Assembly (NCBI RefSeq): GCF_027213945.1
Contig: NZ_JAPWGW010000001.1
Span: 372,001-436,000 of the forward strand
Direction: 5' to 3'
DNA length: 64,000 bases
From: Henriciella marina
Lineage (GTDB): Bacteria; Pseudomonadota; Alphaproteobacteria; Caulobacterales; Hyphomonadaceae
In this document: one piece after another, positions 53,514 through 62,388 of the stretch
How positions within the stretch are numbered: the first letter of the stretch is position 1
Layout: every line of letters begins with the position of its first letter
The notes under the pieces: model-generated
What the model was told of the DNA's origin: nothing
Databases searched by the model: none
The model's input: the letters and a program-made list of their open reading frames with translations, nothing else
Program-made: the position numbers and the translations under genes

Positions 53514-54299
53514 CTACTGCGCGACCCAGCCGCCATCCATCTGCATGAGCGCGCCGTTGATCTGGTTCGTCGCTGGGCTGGTCAGGAACACTGCCATTGC
53601 ACCGACCTGCTCGACGGTAACAAATTCCTTGGTCGGCTGGGCAGCCAGCAGGACGTTCTGCTTGACCTCTTCCTCACTTATACCGCGCGCTTTGGCGGTA
53701 TCAGTGATCTGAGCATCGACCAGAGGCGTGTGGACATAGCCGGGACAGATCGCATTACAGCGAACGCCGTGCTGTGCACCTTCCAGTGCGACGACCTTGG
53801 TCAAACCGGCAATTCCATGCTTGGCCGCGACATAAGCTGACTTGTAGGGCGACGCGACCAGCGCATGGGCACTTGCCGTATTGATGATACGTCCCCAGCC
53901 CTTCTCCTTCATTCGTCCCATAACGAGACGCGTCGTGTGGAACGCCGCACTCAAATTGAGTGCGATGATGAGATTCCACTTTTCTACAGGAAACTCGTCG
54001 ACCGGCGCGACGTGCTGAACGCCCGCATTATTGACGAGGATATCGACACCGCCGAAGTCGCGCTGGGCGTAATCGATCAGTCCTTCAATCGCAGCAGGAT
54101 CTGTCAGATCAGCGCCTGAAAACCCAACGTCTACACCGAACTCGGACCTGAACTCAGCGATGAGCTTCTCGTCCTCGCCGGGCTTGATCAGGCCGTTCAG
54201 CACAACATTCGCGCCTTCCTTGGCCAGGGCTCTGGCGACCGCCTTACCGATACCGCTGGTTGAACCGGTGATGAGGGCCGTTTTCCCGCTGTGCAACAT
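53514..54299 (-). CDS. 3-hydroxybutyrate dehydrogenase (SDR family)
   Basis: A 261-residue NAD-dependent short-chain dehydrogenase. The glycine motif is T-G-S-T-S-G-I-G-K-A near 12-21, N-N-A-G near 89-92, catalytic Ser/Tyr/Lys in T-A-S-A-H ... Y-V-A-A-K-H-G near 140-160, and the 3-HB-specific region K-S-A-Y and Q-H-V-A-P-V-D near 95-101. It oxidises D-3-hydroxybutyrate to acetoacetate in ketone/PHB use. ATG 54299 has AGGA 9 bases upstream and is preferred over ATG 54305. It is convergent with the CorC gene. Confidence 0.93.
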   Translation of the reverse strand: MLHSGKTALITGSTSGIGKAVARALAKEGANVVLNGLIKPGEDEKLIAEFRSEFGVDVGFSGADLTDPAAIEGLIDYAQRDFGGVDILVNNAGVQHVAPVDEFPVEKWNLIIALNLSAAFHTTRLVMGRMKEKGWGRIINTASAHALVASPYKSAYVAAKHGIAGLTKVVALEGAQHGVRCNAICPGYVHTPLVDAQITDTAKARGISEEEVKQNVLLAAQPTKEFVTVEQVGAMAVFLTSPATNQINGALMQMDGGWVAQ

Positions 54300-54374
54300 T
54301 GGCATCCGTCCTGCTTGAGTGGTTGGTCCGGCTTGTTTAGGACAGACCCTTAAAACAGCATAGTAGAGGTTTCC

Positions 54375-54809
54375 ATGGGTGCGGTTTTTCAGTCTTTTCA
54401 GGAAGGCTTCCCGACATTCCTGATGTGGACCGGCACAGCCGGTCTCATGCTGATTGTCGCCGTGGCGATCTACATACTTCTGACGCCATGGAAAGAGCTT
54501 GCGCTCGTGCGCGGCGGCAACGGAACCGCAGGACTTGCGCTTTCCGGCGCAATTGTCGGTCTCGCCATTCCTCTTGCGTCCTGTCTGGCCTCGAGCGTTT
54601 CCCTGCCAGACCTCATCCTCTGGGGCATGGTCTCCCTTATCCTTCAGCTTCTGGCCTACCGTTTCACCGACCTTTTGCTGCGGGATCTGCCCCGGCGCAT
54701 CCAGGAAGACGAAGCCGGCGCGGCAATTGTTCTCATCGGAACGAAGCTCGCCAGCGCCATGTTACTGGCAGCCGGTCTCTGGGATCCGGCCCTTCAGCGC
54801 CTCGGATAA
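54375..54809 (+). CDS. DUF350 family membrane protein (UPF0719)
   Basis: A 144-residue protein with four membrane helices. The DUF350 pattern is visible in L-A-L-V-R-G-G-N-G-T-A-G-L-A-L-S-G-A near 42-59 and D-L-I-L-W-G-M near 79-85. Function is unknown. It is directly followed by a trypsin-like protease gene whose ribosome-binding site lies right after the DUF350 stop, so the genes are probably cotranscribed with pyrF. Confidence 0.88.
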   Translation: MGAVFQSFQEGFPTFLMWTGTAGLMLIVAVAIYILLTPWKELALVRGGNGTAGLALSGAIVGLAIPLASCLASSVSLPDLILWGMVSLILQLLAYRFTDLLLRDLPRRIQEDEAGAAIVLIGTKLASAMLLAAGLWDPALQRLG

Positions 54810-54875
54810 AGGGAGCGAGCTATATTACGCCATCTTCCAGACTGGGTTTTCTACCTGCTCGCGCTCGCCGCGCTG

Positions 54876-55664
54876 GTGATTGGCGTCTTCTCCCTGTCAC
54901 CAGATCAGGACGCACCGCCCGCGACCCCCGATTCCGTTGAACGCGAAGGCGCGACCCTGCCGCCGCCATCAGCCTTTGACGAAGCTGTCCTTGTACGCGT
55001 GGAGGCTCCGCGCGATGGCATCGGCACCGCTTTTTCGATCAACACAGATGGTTACTGGCTGACCGCGCGCCACGTTGTAGATGGCTGCGACGATGTCTGG
55101 CTACTCGTTGCCCCGAACCGGTATCTGCCCGTGCGCGACTTTTCCGTGTCCGACACAAACGACCTTGCGTTGCTCTACGCCCCGCCAAGCCTCGCCCCCG
55201 TTGCTCTAGACATTTCGAACGACCTGCGCGTTGGCAGCTATGGTTATCATGTTGGCTATCCGCAAGGACGGCCCGGAGAGGCTGCAAGTCGGCTTATCTC
55301 CCGGTCGCGCCTGATCACTCGCGGGCGCCGGAGCGGCGAAGAATCCGTGCTGGCCTGGGCGGAAACCGGCCGCACATCCGACCTTGAAGGCACGCTCGGC
55401 GGCCTGAGCGGCGGCCCGGTCTACGACGCTGAAGGCAAGGTTCGCGGTGTGATAATCGCTGAGAGCCCGCGCCGTGGCCGTCTATACAGCGCCTCACCCG
55501 AAACCATTCGAACCTTCCTTGCTGAGCAGGATGTCATTCCGCTCGGCGAACGCCCGACACCGTTTGAACCAGCCACCTATGGCGGCGCTGCAGACCGCGT
55601 GCGCCAGAGCCTTCAAGTCGTGAAGGTGGCCTGCAAGGTCGACGAACCGGAAGCAGACTCATGA
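54876..55664 (+). CDS. Membrane-anchored trypsin-like serine protease (DegP-like)
   Basis: From the GTG at 54876 this is a 262-residue protein. The catalytic triad is visible: His in T-A-R-H-V-V-D near 60-66, Asp in T-N-D-L-A-L-L near 90-96, Ser in G-G-L-S-G-G-P near 170-176. The frame is open upstream and reads LRHLPDWVFYLLALAALVIG before the GTG, a clear N-terminal membrane anchor. A strong SD (AAGGGAG, 54808-54814) lies before an in-frame ATA at 54822, which could be a rare start or a mutated ATG. So the true protein is probably about 280 residues with a membrane anchor. pyrF overlaps its end by 4 bases. Confidence 0.82.
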   Translation: MIGVFSLSPDQDAPPATPDSVEREGATLPPPSAFDEAVLVRVEAPRDGIGTAFSINTDGYWLTARHVVDGCDDVWLLVAPNRYLPVRDFSVSDTNDLALLYAPPSLAPVALDISNDLRVGSYGYHVGYPQGRPGEAASRLISRSRLITRGRRSGEESVLAWAETGRTSDLEGTLGGLSGGPVYDAEGKVRGVIIAESPRRGRLYSASPETIRTFLAEQDVIPLGERPTPFEPATYGGAADRVRQSLQVVKVACKVDEPEADS

Positions 55665-56539
55665 ATTTCGCCGATCGGCTTGTAGCGGCCACTGAAGAAT
55701 ATGGCCCGCTTTGTGTCGGGCTTGATCCGCATGCCGGCCGTATTCCAGACCTGTTTGGCGGTGACACTCCAGACGGCGTGGAGGCTTGGGGCCTCGCAAT
55801 GGTAGAAGTTGCAAAGGGCCGTACCGGTGTCATCAAGCCCCAATCGGCTTTCTACGAACGTCATGGCTGGCAGGGCATGCGCGCGTTGACCCGCATACTC
55901 GAGGCGGCGCGCGAGGCTGACCTGACCGTCCTGATGGATGCAAAGCGTGGTGACATTGGCTCTACGGCAGCAGGATATACGGCGGCCTTCCTTGCGAAAG
56001 ATGCGCCGTTTCCCAGCGATGCGCTGACAGTGAACCCCTATATGGGTCTCGATACGCTTGAGCCGCACGTGAAAGCAGCCGAAGAGAACGGCAAAGGCGT
56101 CATCGTACTCGCTCGAACTTCAAATCCGGGCTCGGCAGATTTCCAGTCGAAATCACTCGAAGGCGCGCCCCTGTTCGAGCGTATCGTCGAAGCTCTTTCC
56201 CCTATGGTGGAGCGTCTGAAAGGCGATAGCGGCTGGTCAGGCCTCATGCTTGTCACCGGCGCGACCGGCCCACAGGAAGCCCGCCGTCTCAGAGAGCTCG
56301 CACCGCACGCGCTTTTCCTCGTACCCGGCTATGGCGCACAGGGTGCGGGGGCCGCTGACGCCATGAGCGGCTTTGTCCTGCGCGGTAACCGCCTTTCCGG
56401 CGGCGTGGTCAGCGCATCCCGTTCCGTCAGCTTTCCTCCGGAGGCTCAATCCGCCTCAACGCTTGGCGAATGGCGCACGGCGATTGCAGGCGCCATCAAC
56501 GCGGCGCAGGCTGACCTGATGGCGGCAGCAAAGCGCTGA
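55661..56539 (+). CDS. pyrF: Orotidine 5'-phosphate decarboxylase (type 2)
   Basis: A 292-residue type 2 OMP decarboxylase making UMP. Motifs: C-V-G-L-D-P-H near 18-24, K-P-Q-S-A-F-Y near 59-65, the catalytic D-A-K-R-G-D-I-G-S-T near 92-101, and the phosphate-loop V-P-G-Y-G-A-Q-G near 219-226. Length above 260 and the D-A-K-R-G-D-I-G-S-T form are characteristic of the type 2 family. The start ATG 55661 overlaps the protease stop by 4 bases (ATGA). Confidence 0.93.
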   Translation: MNFADRLVAATEEYGPLCVGLDPHAGRIPDLFGGDTPDGVEAWGLAMVEVAKGRTGVIKPQSAFYERHGWQGMRALTRILEAAREADLTVLMDAKRGDIGSTAAGYTAAFLAKDAPFPSDALTVNPYMGLDTLEPHVKAAEENGKGVIVLARTSNPGSADFQSKSLEGAPLFERIVEALSPMVERLKGDSGWSGLMLVTGATGPQEARRLRELAPHALFLVPGYGAQGAGAADAMSGFVLRGNRLSGGVVSASRSVSFPPEAQSASTLGEWRTAIAGAINAAQADLMAAAKR

Positions 56540-56658
56540 GTTTGCCCGCCCGCCCTGACGTTGCGTCCGGCTCGACAAGACTCCTGAAAACCGTAGCATG
56601 CTTCAGGTATCGGCCATGGCTATGATAAGGTCGGTCTTGAGGAAACACTGGAGGGATC

Positions 56659-58932
56659 ATGAAACCTGTGCGCCTAGCTGCGACAGCTGCGCTGTCTGCA
56701 CTCTGGCTTACGGCATGTGGTAACCCGTCTGAGGACGCAGCCAATGTCGAAACCCCGAATCCACCAGAGGCCGATGAAGCCTCGCTGACCGGCGCGGCCG
56801 CCGTCGATGAGGCACGCCTCTCGAATGCAGCTTCAACGCCTGCCGAGTGGCTGACCTATAATGGCACCTATGAAGAACAGCGCCATTCAGCCCTGACCGG
56901 CATTTCGGCCGAGAATATTTCTGAGCTTGCACCAGCCTGGACGTACGAGCTCAACACCGGTCGCGGCATTGAGTCGACGCCGATCGTCGTTGACGGCGTG
57001 ATGTATCTCACTTCCTCATGGTCGGTGGTCTACGCGCTCGACCCTGTCACAGGCGAAGAGCTTTGGGTCCATGATCCGGAAGTCGACCGCGCTGTTGGAG
57101 TGAAAGCCTGCTGCGACGTCGTGAACCGAGGCGTCGCAGTCTATGATGGCAAAGTCTATGTCGGCGTGATTGATGGTCGCCTCCAGGCACTCGACGCAGA
57201 GACAGGTGAAGTTGAATGGAGCATCGTTACTGTCGACCAGTCCAAGCCATACACGATCACTGGCGCCCCGCGCATCGTCAAAGGCAATGTCCTGATCGGT
57301 AATGGCGGCGCCGAACTCGGCGTGCGCGGCTACCTTTCAGCCTATGATGCAGCGACGGGCGACCTCGACTGGCGCTTTTACACCGTCCCGAACCCGAGCA
57401 AGGAACCGGACGGCGCAGCGTCGGACGCAATCTTCGCAGAGCTCGCCAATGACACATGGGGCGATGATGGCGCATGGGTCAGCGATGGTGGCGGCGGCAC
57501 GGTATGGGACGCGATCGTCTACGACGACGTGAACGACCAGATCATCTTCGGCGTCGGCAACGGCTCACCATGGAATGCCGACCTGCGCGACCCCAATAGT
57601 GACGGCGACAACCTCTTCGTTTCTTCCATCGTCGCGGTCGATGCTACAACCGGCGAGTACAAGTGGCACTACCAGACCACGCCGCGCGACAATTGGGACT
57701 ATACCGCAACCCAGCACATCATGCTGGCCGACCTGCCGCTTGGCGAGAATGGTGAAACCCGCCGCGTCGCCATGCAAGCTCCCAAGAACGGCTTTTTCTA
57801 CGTGGTCGACGCCGCCACTGGTGAGCTGATCTCTGGTGAGCCATATGCCGCGATCAACTGGGCAGAAGGCCTCGATGAAGACGGCCGTCCGATCGAAAAC
57901 CCGGAAGCCCGCAACAATGACCCTGAAACCTATGCCGGTTTCGTTCAGGTTCCTGCTCCGTATGGCGCCCACAACTGGCACCCTATGGCGATGAACCCCG
58001 ATCTTGGCCTCGTCTATATTCCCGCGATGGAGCTTGGTCAGGCCTACATCACGGATCCGCGCTTCAAGTCGAAACCGTCCAAGTGGAACACCGGCATGGA
58101 CTTCTCAGCCGGCATGCCGCTTCGCTATCCCGAAGGTACGGTCCAGGCCCTTCGTGCGGCGGCAAAAGGCACGCTCGTGGCCTGGGATCCGGTTGCACAG
58201 GAAGCCCGCTGGACGGTCGAGCATGAAGCTGGCTGGAATGGTGGCATCCTATCTACCGCAAGCGGCATCGTCTTTCAGGGCAAGCTCGACGGCAGCTTCA
58301 TCGCCTATGACGCCGCCACGGGCGAAGAACTGTGGACCGAGCAGCTTCACTCGGGCGCTCTGTCTGGCCCGATGACCTATGAGGTGGATGGCGAGCAGTA
58401 CGTGACCATCACGACAGGCTGGGGCCACGCCTATGGTCTGGCTGCAGGCATGCTGTTCAAGGACGCTGTCCCGCCAGCGCTTGGCAAGGTCATTACGTTC
58501 AAGCTTGGCGGTGAAGCGGAAATCCCGCCGCTGGACACTGATCTCATCGTCGAAGCGGAACCGAAGACAGAGCCATTCGGGGACGAAGAGATGCTCCAGG
58601 CAGGTCTCGTTCACTATTCCCGCAATTGCGGCGTGTGCCACGGTCTGCTGGGCATCAGCTCAGGCGTGCTGCCGGACCTTCGCTGGTCGACCTACACAGC
58701 CAGCGCTGACGCCTGGAACAATGTCGTCATGAACGGCGCCCTTGCCAGCAATGGCATGGTGTCCTTCAGCGATGTCCTGACCCCTGAAGACTCCGAAGCG
58801 ATCCGTGCTTATGTCGTGACACAGGCACACATGAATCGCAAAGAGGTCAGCGATAAGGATATTCAGGAAGAGGCTGTCGGCCCGGGCATGGACCTCGACG
58901 CAGAGCCTGAACTGGAAGCTGACGAACAGTAA
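56659..58932 (+). CDS. Lipoprotein PQQ-dependent quinohaemoprotein alcohol dehydrogenase
   Basis: A 757-residue PQQ enzyme with an eight-bladed propeller and a C-terminal cytochrome c domain. The signal peptide ends in lipobox L-T-A-C with Cys20, so it is probably lipid-anchored, unusual for this family. The vicinal disulfide C151-C152 that sits on PQQ is present, metal ligands E219 and N301 fit, the catalytic base is D347 in W-D-Y, and residue +2 is Thr349 rather than Asp, which points to the Ca-type rather than the lanthanide type. Haem motif C656-G-V-C659-H. The likely substrate is a primary or secondary alcohol, oxidised in the periplasm. A terminator follows. Confidence 0.9.
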   Translation: MKPVRLAATAALSALWLTACGNPSEDAANVETPNPPEADEASLTGAAAVDEARLSNAASTPAEWLTYNGTYEEQRHSALTGISAENISELAPAWTYELNTGRGIESTPIVVDGVMYLTSSWSVVYALDPVTGEELWVHDPEVDRAVGVKACCDVVNRGVAVYDGKVYVGVIDGRLQALDAETGEVEWSIVTVDQSKPYTITGAPRIVKGNVLIGNGGAELGVRGYLSAYDAATGDLDWRFYTVPNPSKEPDGAASDAIFAELANDTWGDDGAWVSDGGGGTVWDAIVYDDVNDQIIFGVGNGSPWNADLRDPNSDGDNLFVSSIVAVDATTGEYKWHYQTTPRDNWDYTATQHIMLADLPLGENGETRRVAMQAPKNGFFYVVDAATGELISGEPYAAINWAEGLDEDGRPIENPEARNNDPETYAGFVQVPAPYGAHNWHPMAMNPDLGLVYIPAMELGQAYITDPRFKSKPSKWNTGMDFSAGMPLRYPEGTVQALRAAAKGTLVAWDPVAQEARWTVEHEAGWNGGILSTASGIVFQGKLDGSFIAYDAATGEELWTEQLHSGALSGPMTYEVDGEQYVTITTGWGHAYGLAAGMLFKDAVPPALGKVITFKLGGEAEIPPLDTDLIVEAEPKTEPFGDEEMLQAGLVHYSRNCGVCHGLLGISSGVLPDLRWSTYTASADAWNNVVMNGALASNGMVSFSDVLTPEDSEAIRAYVVTQAHMNRKEVSDKDIQEEAVGPGMDLDAEPELEADEQ

Positions 58933-58973
58933 GCCGCAGCGCTTACTGCTTTCGCTGTGAAGCAGGAAAACAT

Positions 58974-59006
58974 AAACTCCCCGGCAGGCCCGTCGGGGAG
59001 TTTTTT
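58974..59006 (+). terminator. Rho-independent terminator with embedded ribosome-binding site
   Basis: AACTCCCCG (58975-58983) pairs with CGGGGAGTT (58994-59002), followed by a U-run (59001-59006). The 3' arm includes GGGGAG (58995-59000), which sits 7 bases before the ATG at 59008 of the next gene. So the terminator of the dehydrogenase gene also masks the only visible Shine-Dalgarno of the next gene. Confidence 0.85.
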
Positions 59007-59007
59007 C

Positions 59008-59538
59008 ATGCACATTCTGCTGGCGATACTGGGTGTCGTGACTGCGCTTGCGCTCTGGTATCATCGCATCCGGATGATCTCCAGCGCTGCACGCGGCTCC
59101 TATCGCGCCGCGCGCGGGATCGCCGGGCGTGCACGCAAGGGCGCACCACCGAAGCCGGACGGAACGCTACTGGGCTCCGTCACTGATCCGCGTCAGGCCG
59201 CCGTCATCATGATGCTGCAGATCGCTGGGCCCCACGGCACGATCTCGGACCGCCAGGATGCCGCAATCCGGGACGAAATTAGGGCCCACTTCGGATATGC
59301 GGAAATGGATGCAGAAGACCTGATGGCAAAAGCGGGCTGGGCAATTCGCAATGCACCGTCGCCGCAGCGGGTGATGGCGCGCATGAGTGATGTCGTGATC
59401 CACTCTCCCGGCATTGGCCCAAAAGAGTTCGATGATTTATGCGCCATGCTGGAGAATGTCGCCGTCGCAGATGGGCGGGCAAATACGGGCCAACGTGACC
59501 TCATTCAGATCTGGCGCCGCAAGGCAGGCCTGAACTGA
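59008..59538 (+). CDS. Membrane-anchored TerB-like protein
   Basis: A 176-residue protein with one N-terminal membrane helix (ILLAILGVVTALALWYHRIRMI), a basic linker, and a C-terminal helical domain resembling TerB/DnaJ-associated modules (A-A-V-I-M-M-L-Q-I-A-G-P-H-G near 70-83, then V-A-V-A-D-G-R-A near 152-159). Assignment to TerB-like is tentative. ATG 59008 starts 2 bases after the U-run of the upstream terminator. An upstream in-frame start at 58957 would place codons across the terminator hairpin. Function is unknown. Confidence 0.68.
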   Translation: MHILLAILGVVTALALWYHRIRMISSAARGSYRAARGIAGRARKGAPPKPDGTLLGSVTDPRQAAVIMMLQIAGPHGTISDRQDAAIRDEIRAHFGYAEMDAEDLMAKAGWAIRNAPSPQRVMARMSDVVIHSPGIGPKEFDDLCAMLENVAVADGRANTGQRDLIQIWRRKAGLN

Positions 59539-59575
59539 ACCGCTTGGCAGAAGCGGGCGCGGCGCTGTACAAGCC

Positions 59576-60397
59576 ATGCCCATGAGCGACGCCTACAAAA
59601 AACGTGTCCGCAAGGACAATTGGGGAAACTTCTCCGTCCTGCGCCATCGCGCCTTTGATGGCGTGCTGGTCACCTCAAAGAATTCCGGCACCCACTGGGT
59701 CAAGTACATGTTCTCGGTGGCGCTAGCCGACACTTATGGCGTGCCCCGCCCAGAATACTTCTCCGAGAATGCGGTGCGCCCCTATATTGGCTGGCCGAAG
59801 GACAAGCCGACCTTCCCGGAGCTGCCGCGCCTCGCTTTCAGCCATACCATCCCGCACAAGCTGGCCGACTGGACGTGGGCGCGCGGCATTGCAGGCCTGC
59901 CGCCTTACATCCTTTTCGTGCGCCACCCCATGTCGATTCTCGCCAGCCACCACGCCAAGTGGAACCATGAGCTTGAGGTCGACTGGCTGGACTATCTGCG
60001 CGGCGACCCGTCGGGCTCAGTCTATCGCTGTGACCTCTACTGGCTTGCCCGCTTCTGGAACCGCTGGGGCGATATCCTCGAGAAAGCGGGCGACCGCATC
60101 TACCGCGTTCACTATGAAGATACCCGCGCCAATCCGCGGGCCATCCTCGGCGGCATGGCCGCCCATTGGCAGATCAGCCTGACCTCCAAGGCGCTGGACG
60201 GCGCGCTCAAGGCCGGTACCAAGGAAGCCATGGCTAAAAAGGTAGACCCGGAAGCCGAGGCCAATGTGCTTCAATTCCGGAAGACGCCGCTCAACGAACA
60301 GTTCTCAGGCGAGGCGCTGGACATCTACCGGGAGCGGGTGAAGGAACTCTTCCGCCACGATCTAGGCTACGACCTTATGAGTCTTCCGAAGTCCTGA
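59576..60397 (+). CDS. Sulfotransferase-family protein
   Basis: A 273-residue cytosolic enzyme with the PAPS-binding P-loop-like motif T-S-K-N-S-G-T-H-W near 33-41 and the 3'-phosphate motif V-R-H-P-M-S-I-L near 113-120, plus the Y-E-D-T-R near 178-182. It may transfer sulfate from PAPS to a sugar or lipid acceptor; the acceptor is unknown. ATG 59576 is used; ATG 59582 is an alternative. Its end overlaps the convergent GST gene by 23 bases. Confidence 0.83.
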   Translation: MPMSDAYKKRVRKDNWGNFSVLRHRAFDGVLVTSKNSGTHWVKYMFSVALADTYGVPRPEYFSENAVRPYIGWPKDKPTFPELPRLAFSHTIPHKLADWTWARGIAGLPPYILFVRHPMSILASHHAKWNHELEVDWLDYLRGDPSGSVYRCDLYWLARFWNRWGDILEKAGDRIYRVHYEDTRANPRAILGGMAAHWQISLTSKALDGALKAGTKEAMAKKVDPEAEANVLQFRKTPLNEQFSGEALDIYRERVKELFRHDLGYDLMSLPKS

Positions 60398-61052
60398 AAC
60401 CTGCGCTGCGCCCGTTCTCGTCATACTTGATCCACCAGGGCTCTGCAGCTGCCTGCCCGGCAAGCTCAACCATCAGCGGATGGGACATGACGGCCACCAC
60501 ATAGGCCTGCGACGTCGTTGAACGCGGCAGGTCATAGGTCAGGAAACGTGTGACAACGGGCGCATAGACCGCATCTGCTGCGCTCCATTCGCCAAACAGG
60601 TAGGGCCCGCCGGAGGCCTCCAGCGCGCTGCTCCAGATTGCATCAACGCGCAAAATGTCATTGGCCAGCGCTTCGGTCATTTCCGGACGGCCATGCCGAG
60701 AACGGATATCCATCGGACATTCGCGGCGTAGTGTTGGAAAGCCTGAATGCATCTCTGCTGAAATGGCACGCGCCCTCGCGCGCTCCTTGGGGTTTTCGGG
60801 CCAAACCCCCGCGTCGGGATACCGGTCGGTCAGCCATTCTATTATAGCGAGAGAGTCCCAGATGGTTTCATCGTCCCAGATGAGAAGCGGCACTTTCCGC
60901 GTCGGGCTTATTTCCGCGAGGCGCGCCGTCGTATCGGGAAAGTCCAGCGGGACAATCTCTTCCTCAACCTCGAGCCTCAGATGCCGAACCATCAGGAGCG
61001 CCCTGATAGACCAGCTGGAATAGTTCAGGTTGCCGCTGACGAACTTCCGCAT
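60375..61052 (-). CDS. Glutathione S-transferase family protein
   Basis: A 225-residue GST. The thioredoxin-fold N-terminal domain has N-Y-S-S-W-S-I-R near residue 8-15, R-K-V-P-L-L-I-W near 50-57 (cis-Pro) and D-S-L-A-I-I-E-W-L near 63-71 (glutathione-binding D/E-S). The C-terminal all-helical domain follows. S12 or S11 is the likely catalytic residue. ATG 61052 is chosen (MRKFVSGNLNYSS); the longer frame overlaps the YciI gene. The physiological substrate is unknown. Confidence 0.88.
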   Translation of the reverse strand: MRKFVSGNLNYSSWSIRALLMVRHLRLEVEEEIVPLDFPDTTARLAEISPTRKVPLLIWDDETIWDSLAIIEWLTDRYPDAGVWPENPKERARARAISAEMHSGFPTLRRECPMDIRSRHGRPEMTEALANDILRVDAIWSSALEASGGPYLFGEWSAADAVYAPVVTRFLTYDLPRSTTSQAYVVAVMSHPLMVELAGQAAAEPWWIKYDENGRSAGFRTSEDS

Positions 61053-61063
61053 GTCTGGTTGCC

Positions 61064-61360
61064 CTATTCCGGCTTTCCGCCACCGATCAGCCATCTGAAT
61101 GGCCGGATTTCGACCGTCTCGAACAGACCTGCTTTGGCATACGGATCATCAGCCGCCCACGCTTTGGCATCGGCAAGCGTGGAAAATTCCACAACGAAAG
61201 TCGATCCGGCAAATGTCTCGCTATCGTCAGCGAAGACAGGCCCTGCCATCAATATCCTGTCCGCATGAGCCTTAGCCCAGTCCAGATGGGCTGGCCTGTT
61301 CTCCATGCGGAGCGATAGTGCGCCGGACTTGTCGCGAGCATTGATCAGGAATTGCGCCAT
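61064..61360 (-). CDS. YciI family protein
   Basis: A 98-residue ferredoxin-like fold protein of the YciI family. The conserved R-P-A-H-L-D-W near residues 22-28 carries the His/Asp pair, and G-P-V-F-A-D-D near 41-47 follows. The family is related to muconolactone-isomerase-fold proteins and its function is mostly unknown. ATG 61360 (MAQFLINARD) is the family start. It sits between GST and gpsA, 1 base after the gpsA stop, and 11 bases before the GST start, so the three are probably one minus-strand operon. Confidence 0.9.
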   Translation of the reverse strand: MAQFLINARDKSGALSLRMENRPAHLDWAKAHADRILMAGPVFADDSETFAGSTFVVEFSTLADAKAWAADDPYAKAGLFETVEIRPFRWLIGGGKPE

Positions 61361-61361
61361 A

Positions 61362-62351
61362 TCAGAAACCTTCATGCTTGAATGGGCGATTGAGGAGGGC
61401 GGTCATGGCTTCATCGACATTTTTCTGACCGGCAAGAATTTCGTGCACCGCCTGACAGATCGGCATCGCGACACCTTCGCGCGCTGCCAGCTCCGTCAGC
61501 GCCGGAGCTGTCGCAACGCCCTCCGTGACCGAGTTGCGTTCTGCGAGGATATCCTGAGCTGAGCGCCCCTGACCGAGCGCCATTCCGAAGCTCATGTTCC
61601 GCGATTGCGGGGACGAACACGTAAGGACAAGGTCGCCAAGACCGCAAAGACCGGCGAGTGTCTGTTGCTGCGCGCCCATGGCGACCGCCAGCCGGGTCAT
61701 CTCGGCGAAGCCGCGCGAAATTAGCGCCGCGTGGGCAGATTTTCCAAGCTCGAGCCCTTCGACAATGCCGCAGGCAATCGCGAGCACATTCTTTACTGCC
61801 CCGCCAATCTCGGCGCCGATCAGATCGTTCGACCAGTAGGGACGAAAAGCGCTGCGACCAATGGCCTTCATTAGCGTCTGACCAAGTTTCTCATCTGCAC
61901 AGGCAAGCGTCACCGCCGTCGGCAAGCCCCGCGCAACATCTGCTGCAAAACTTGGTCCCGAAAGGACTGCTGGGGTCGCTTTTGGCATTGTCTCATGCAC
62001 GACATCAGTCATGAGGCTCAGCGTATTCTTCTCGATACCCTTCGAGCAGAGAAGCACGGGCACACCCGGTGTCAGATACTGATTGAGTTGGTTAAAGCAG
62101 GCTCGTGCATGTTGGGCCGGAACGACAGAGAGGATCGCCTCGCAGTCCGCCAGAATGGACATGTCGCTTGAAGCCTGCATCTTTGGCAGCTCAATATCTG
62201 GAAGGAATACTGGATTTCCCTTCCCCGCGCTCAGCGCTTCGGCAACTTCGGCCTCGAGCGCCCAGACCCGGACGTCCCGTCCTGCTTTCGTGGCCGTGGC
62301 GGCAAGGGCCGTGCCCCAGGCGCCAGCTCCAAGTACTCCGATGGTCTGCAT
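61362..62351 (-). CDS. gpsA: Glycerol-3-phosphate dehydrogenase [NAD(P)+]
   Basis: A 329-residue enzyme reducing dihydroxyacetone phosphate to glycerol-3-phosphate for phospholipid synthesis. Motifs: G-V-L-G-A-G-A-W-G-T-A-L near 5-16 (NADP loop), S-V-V-P-A-Q near 74-79, C-S-K-G-I-E near 102-107, S-G-P-S-F-A near 135-140, the catalytic Lys in G-A-V-K-N-V-L-A near 184-191, and C-G-L-G-D-L near 237-242. It is divergent from the TetR gene. Confidence 0.95.
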   Translation of the reverse strand: MQTIGVLGAGAWGTALAATATKAGRDVRVWALEAEVAEALSAGKGNPVFLPDIELPKMQASSDMSILADCEAILSVVPAQHARACFNQLNQYLTPGVPVLLCSKGIEKNTLSLMTDVVHETMPKATPAVLSGPSFAADVARGLPTAVTLACADEKLGQTLMKAIGRSAFRPYWSNDLIGAEIGGAVKNVLAIACGIVEGLELGKSAHAALISRGFAEMTRLAVAMGAQQQTLAGLCGLGDLVLTCSSPQSRNMSFGMALGQGRSAQDILAERNSVTEGVATAPALTELAAREGVAMPICQAVHEILAGQKNVDEAMTALLNRPFKHEGF

Positions 62352-62388
62352 ATCAGGCCTCCTGCGCCAACAGGCCGCTGAAGAATTT

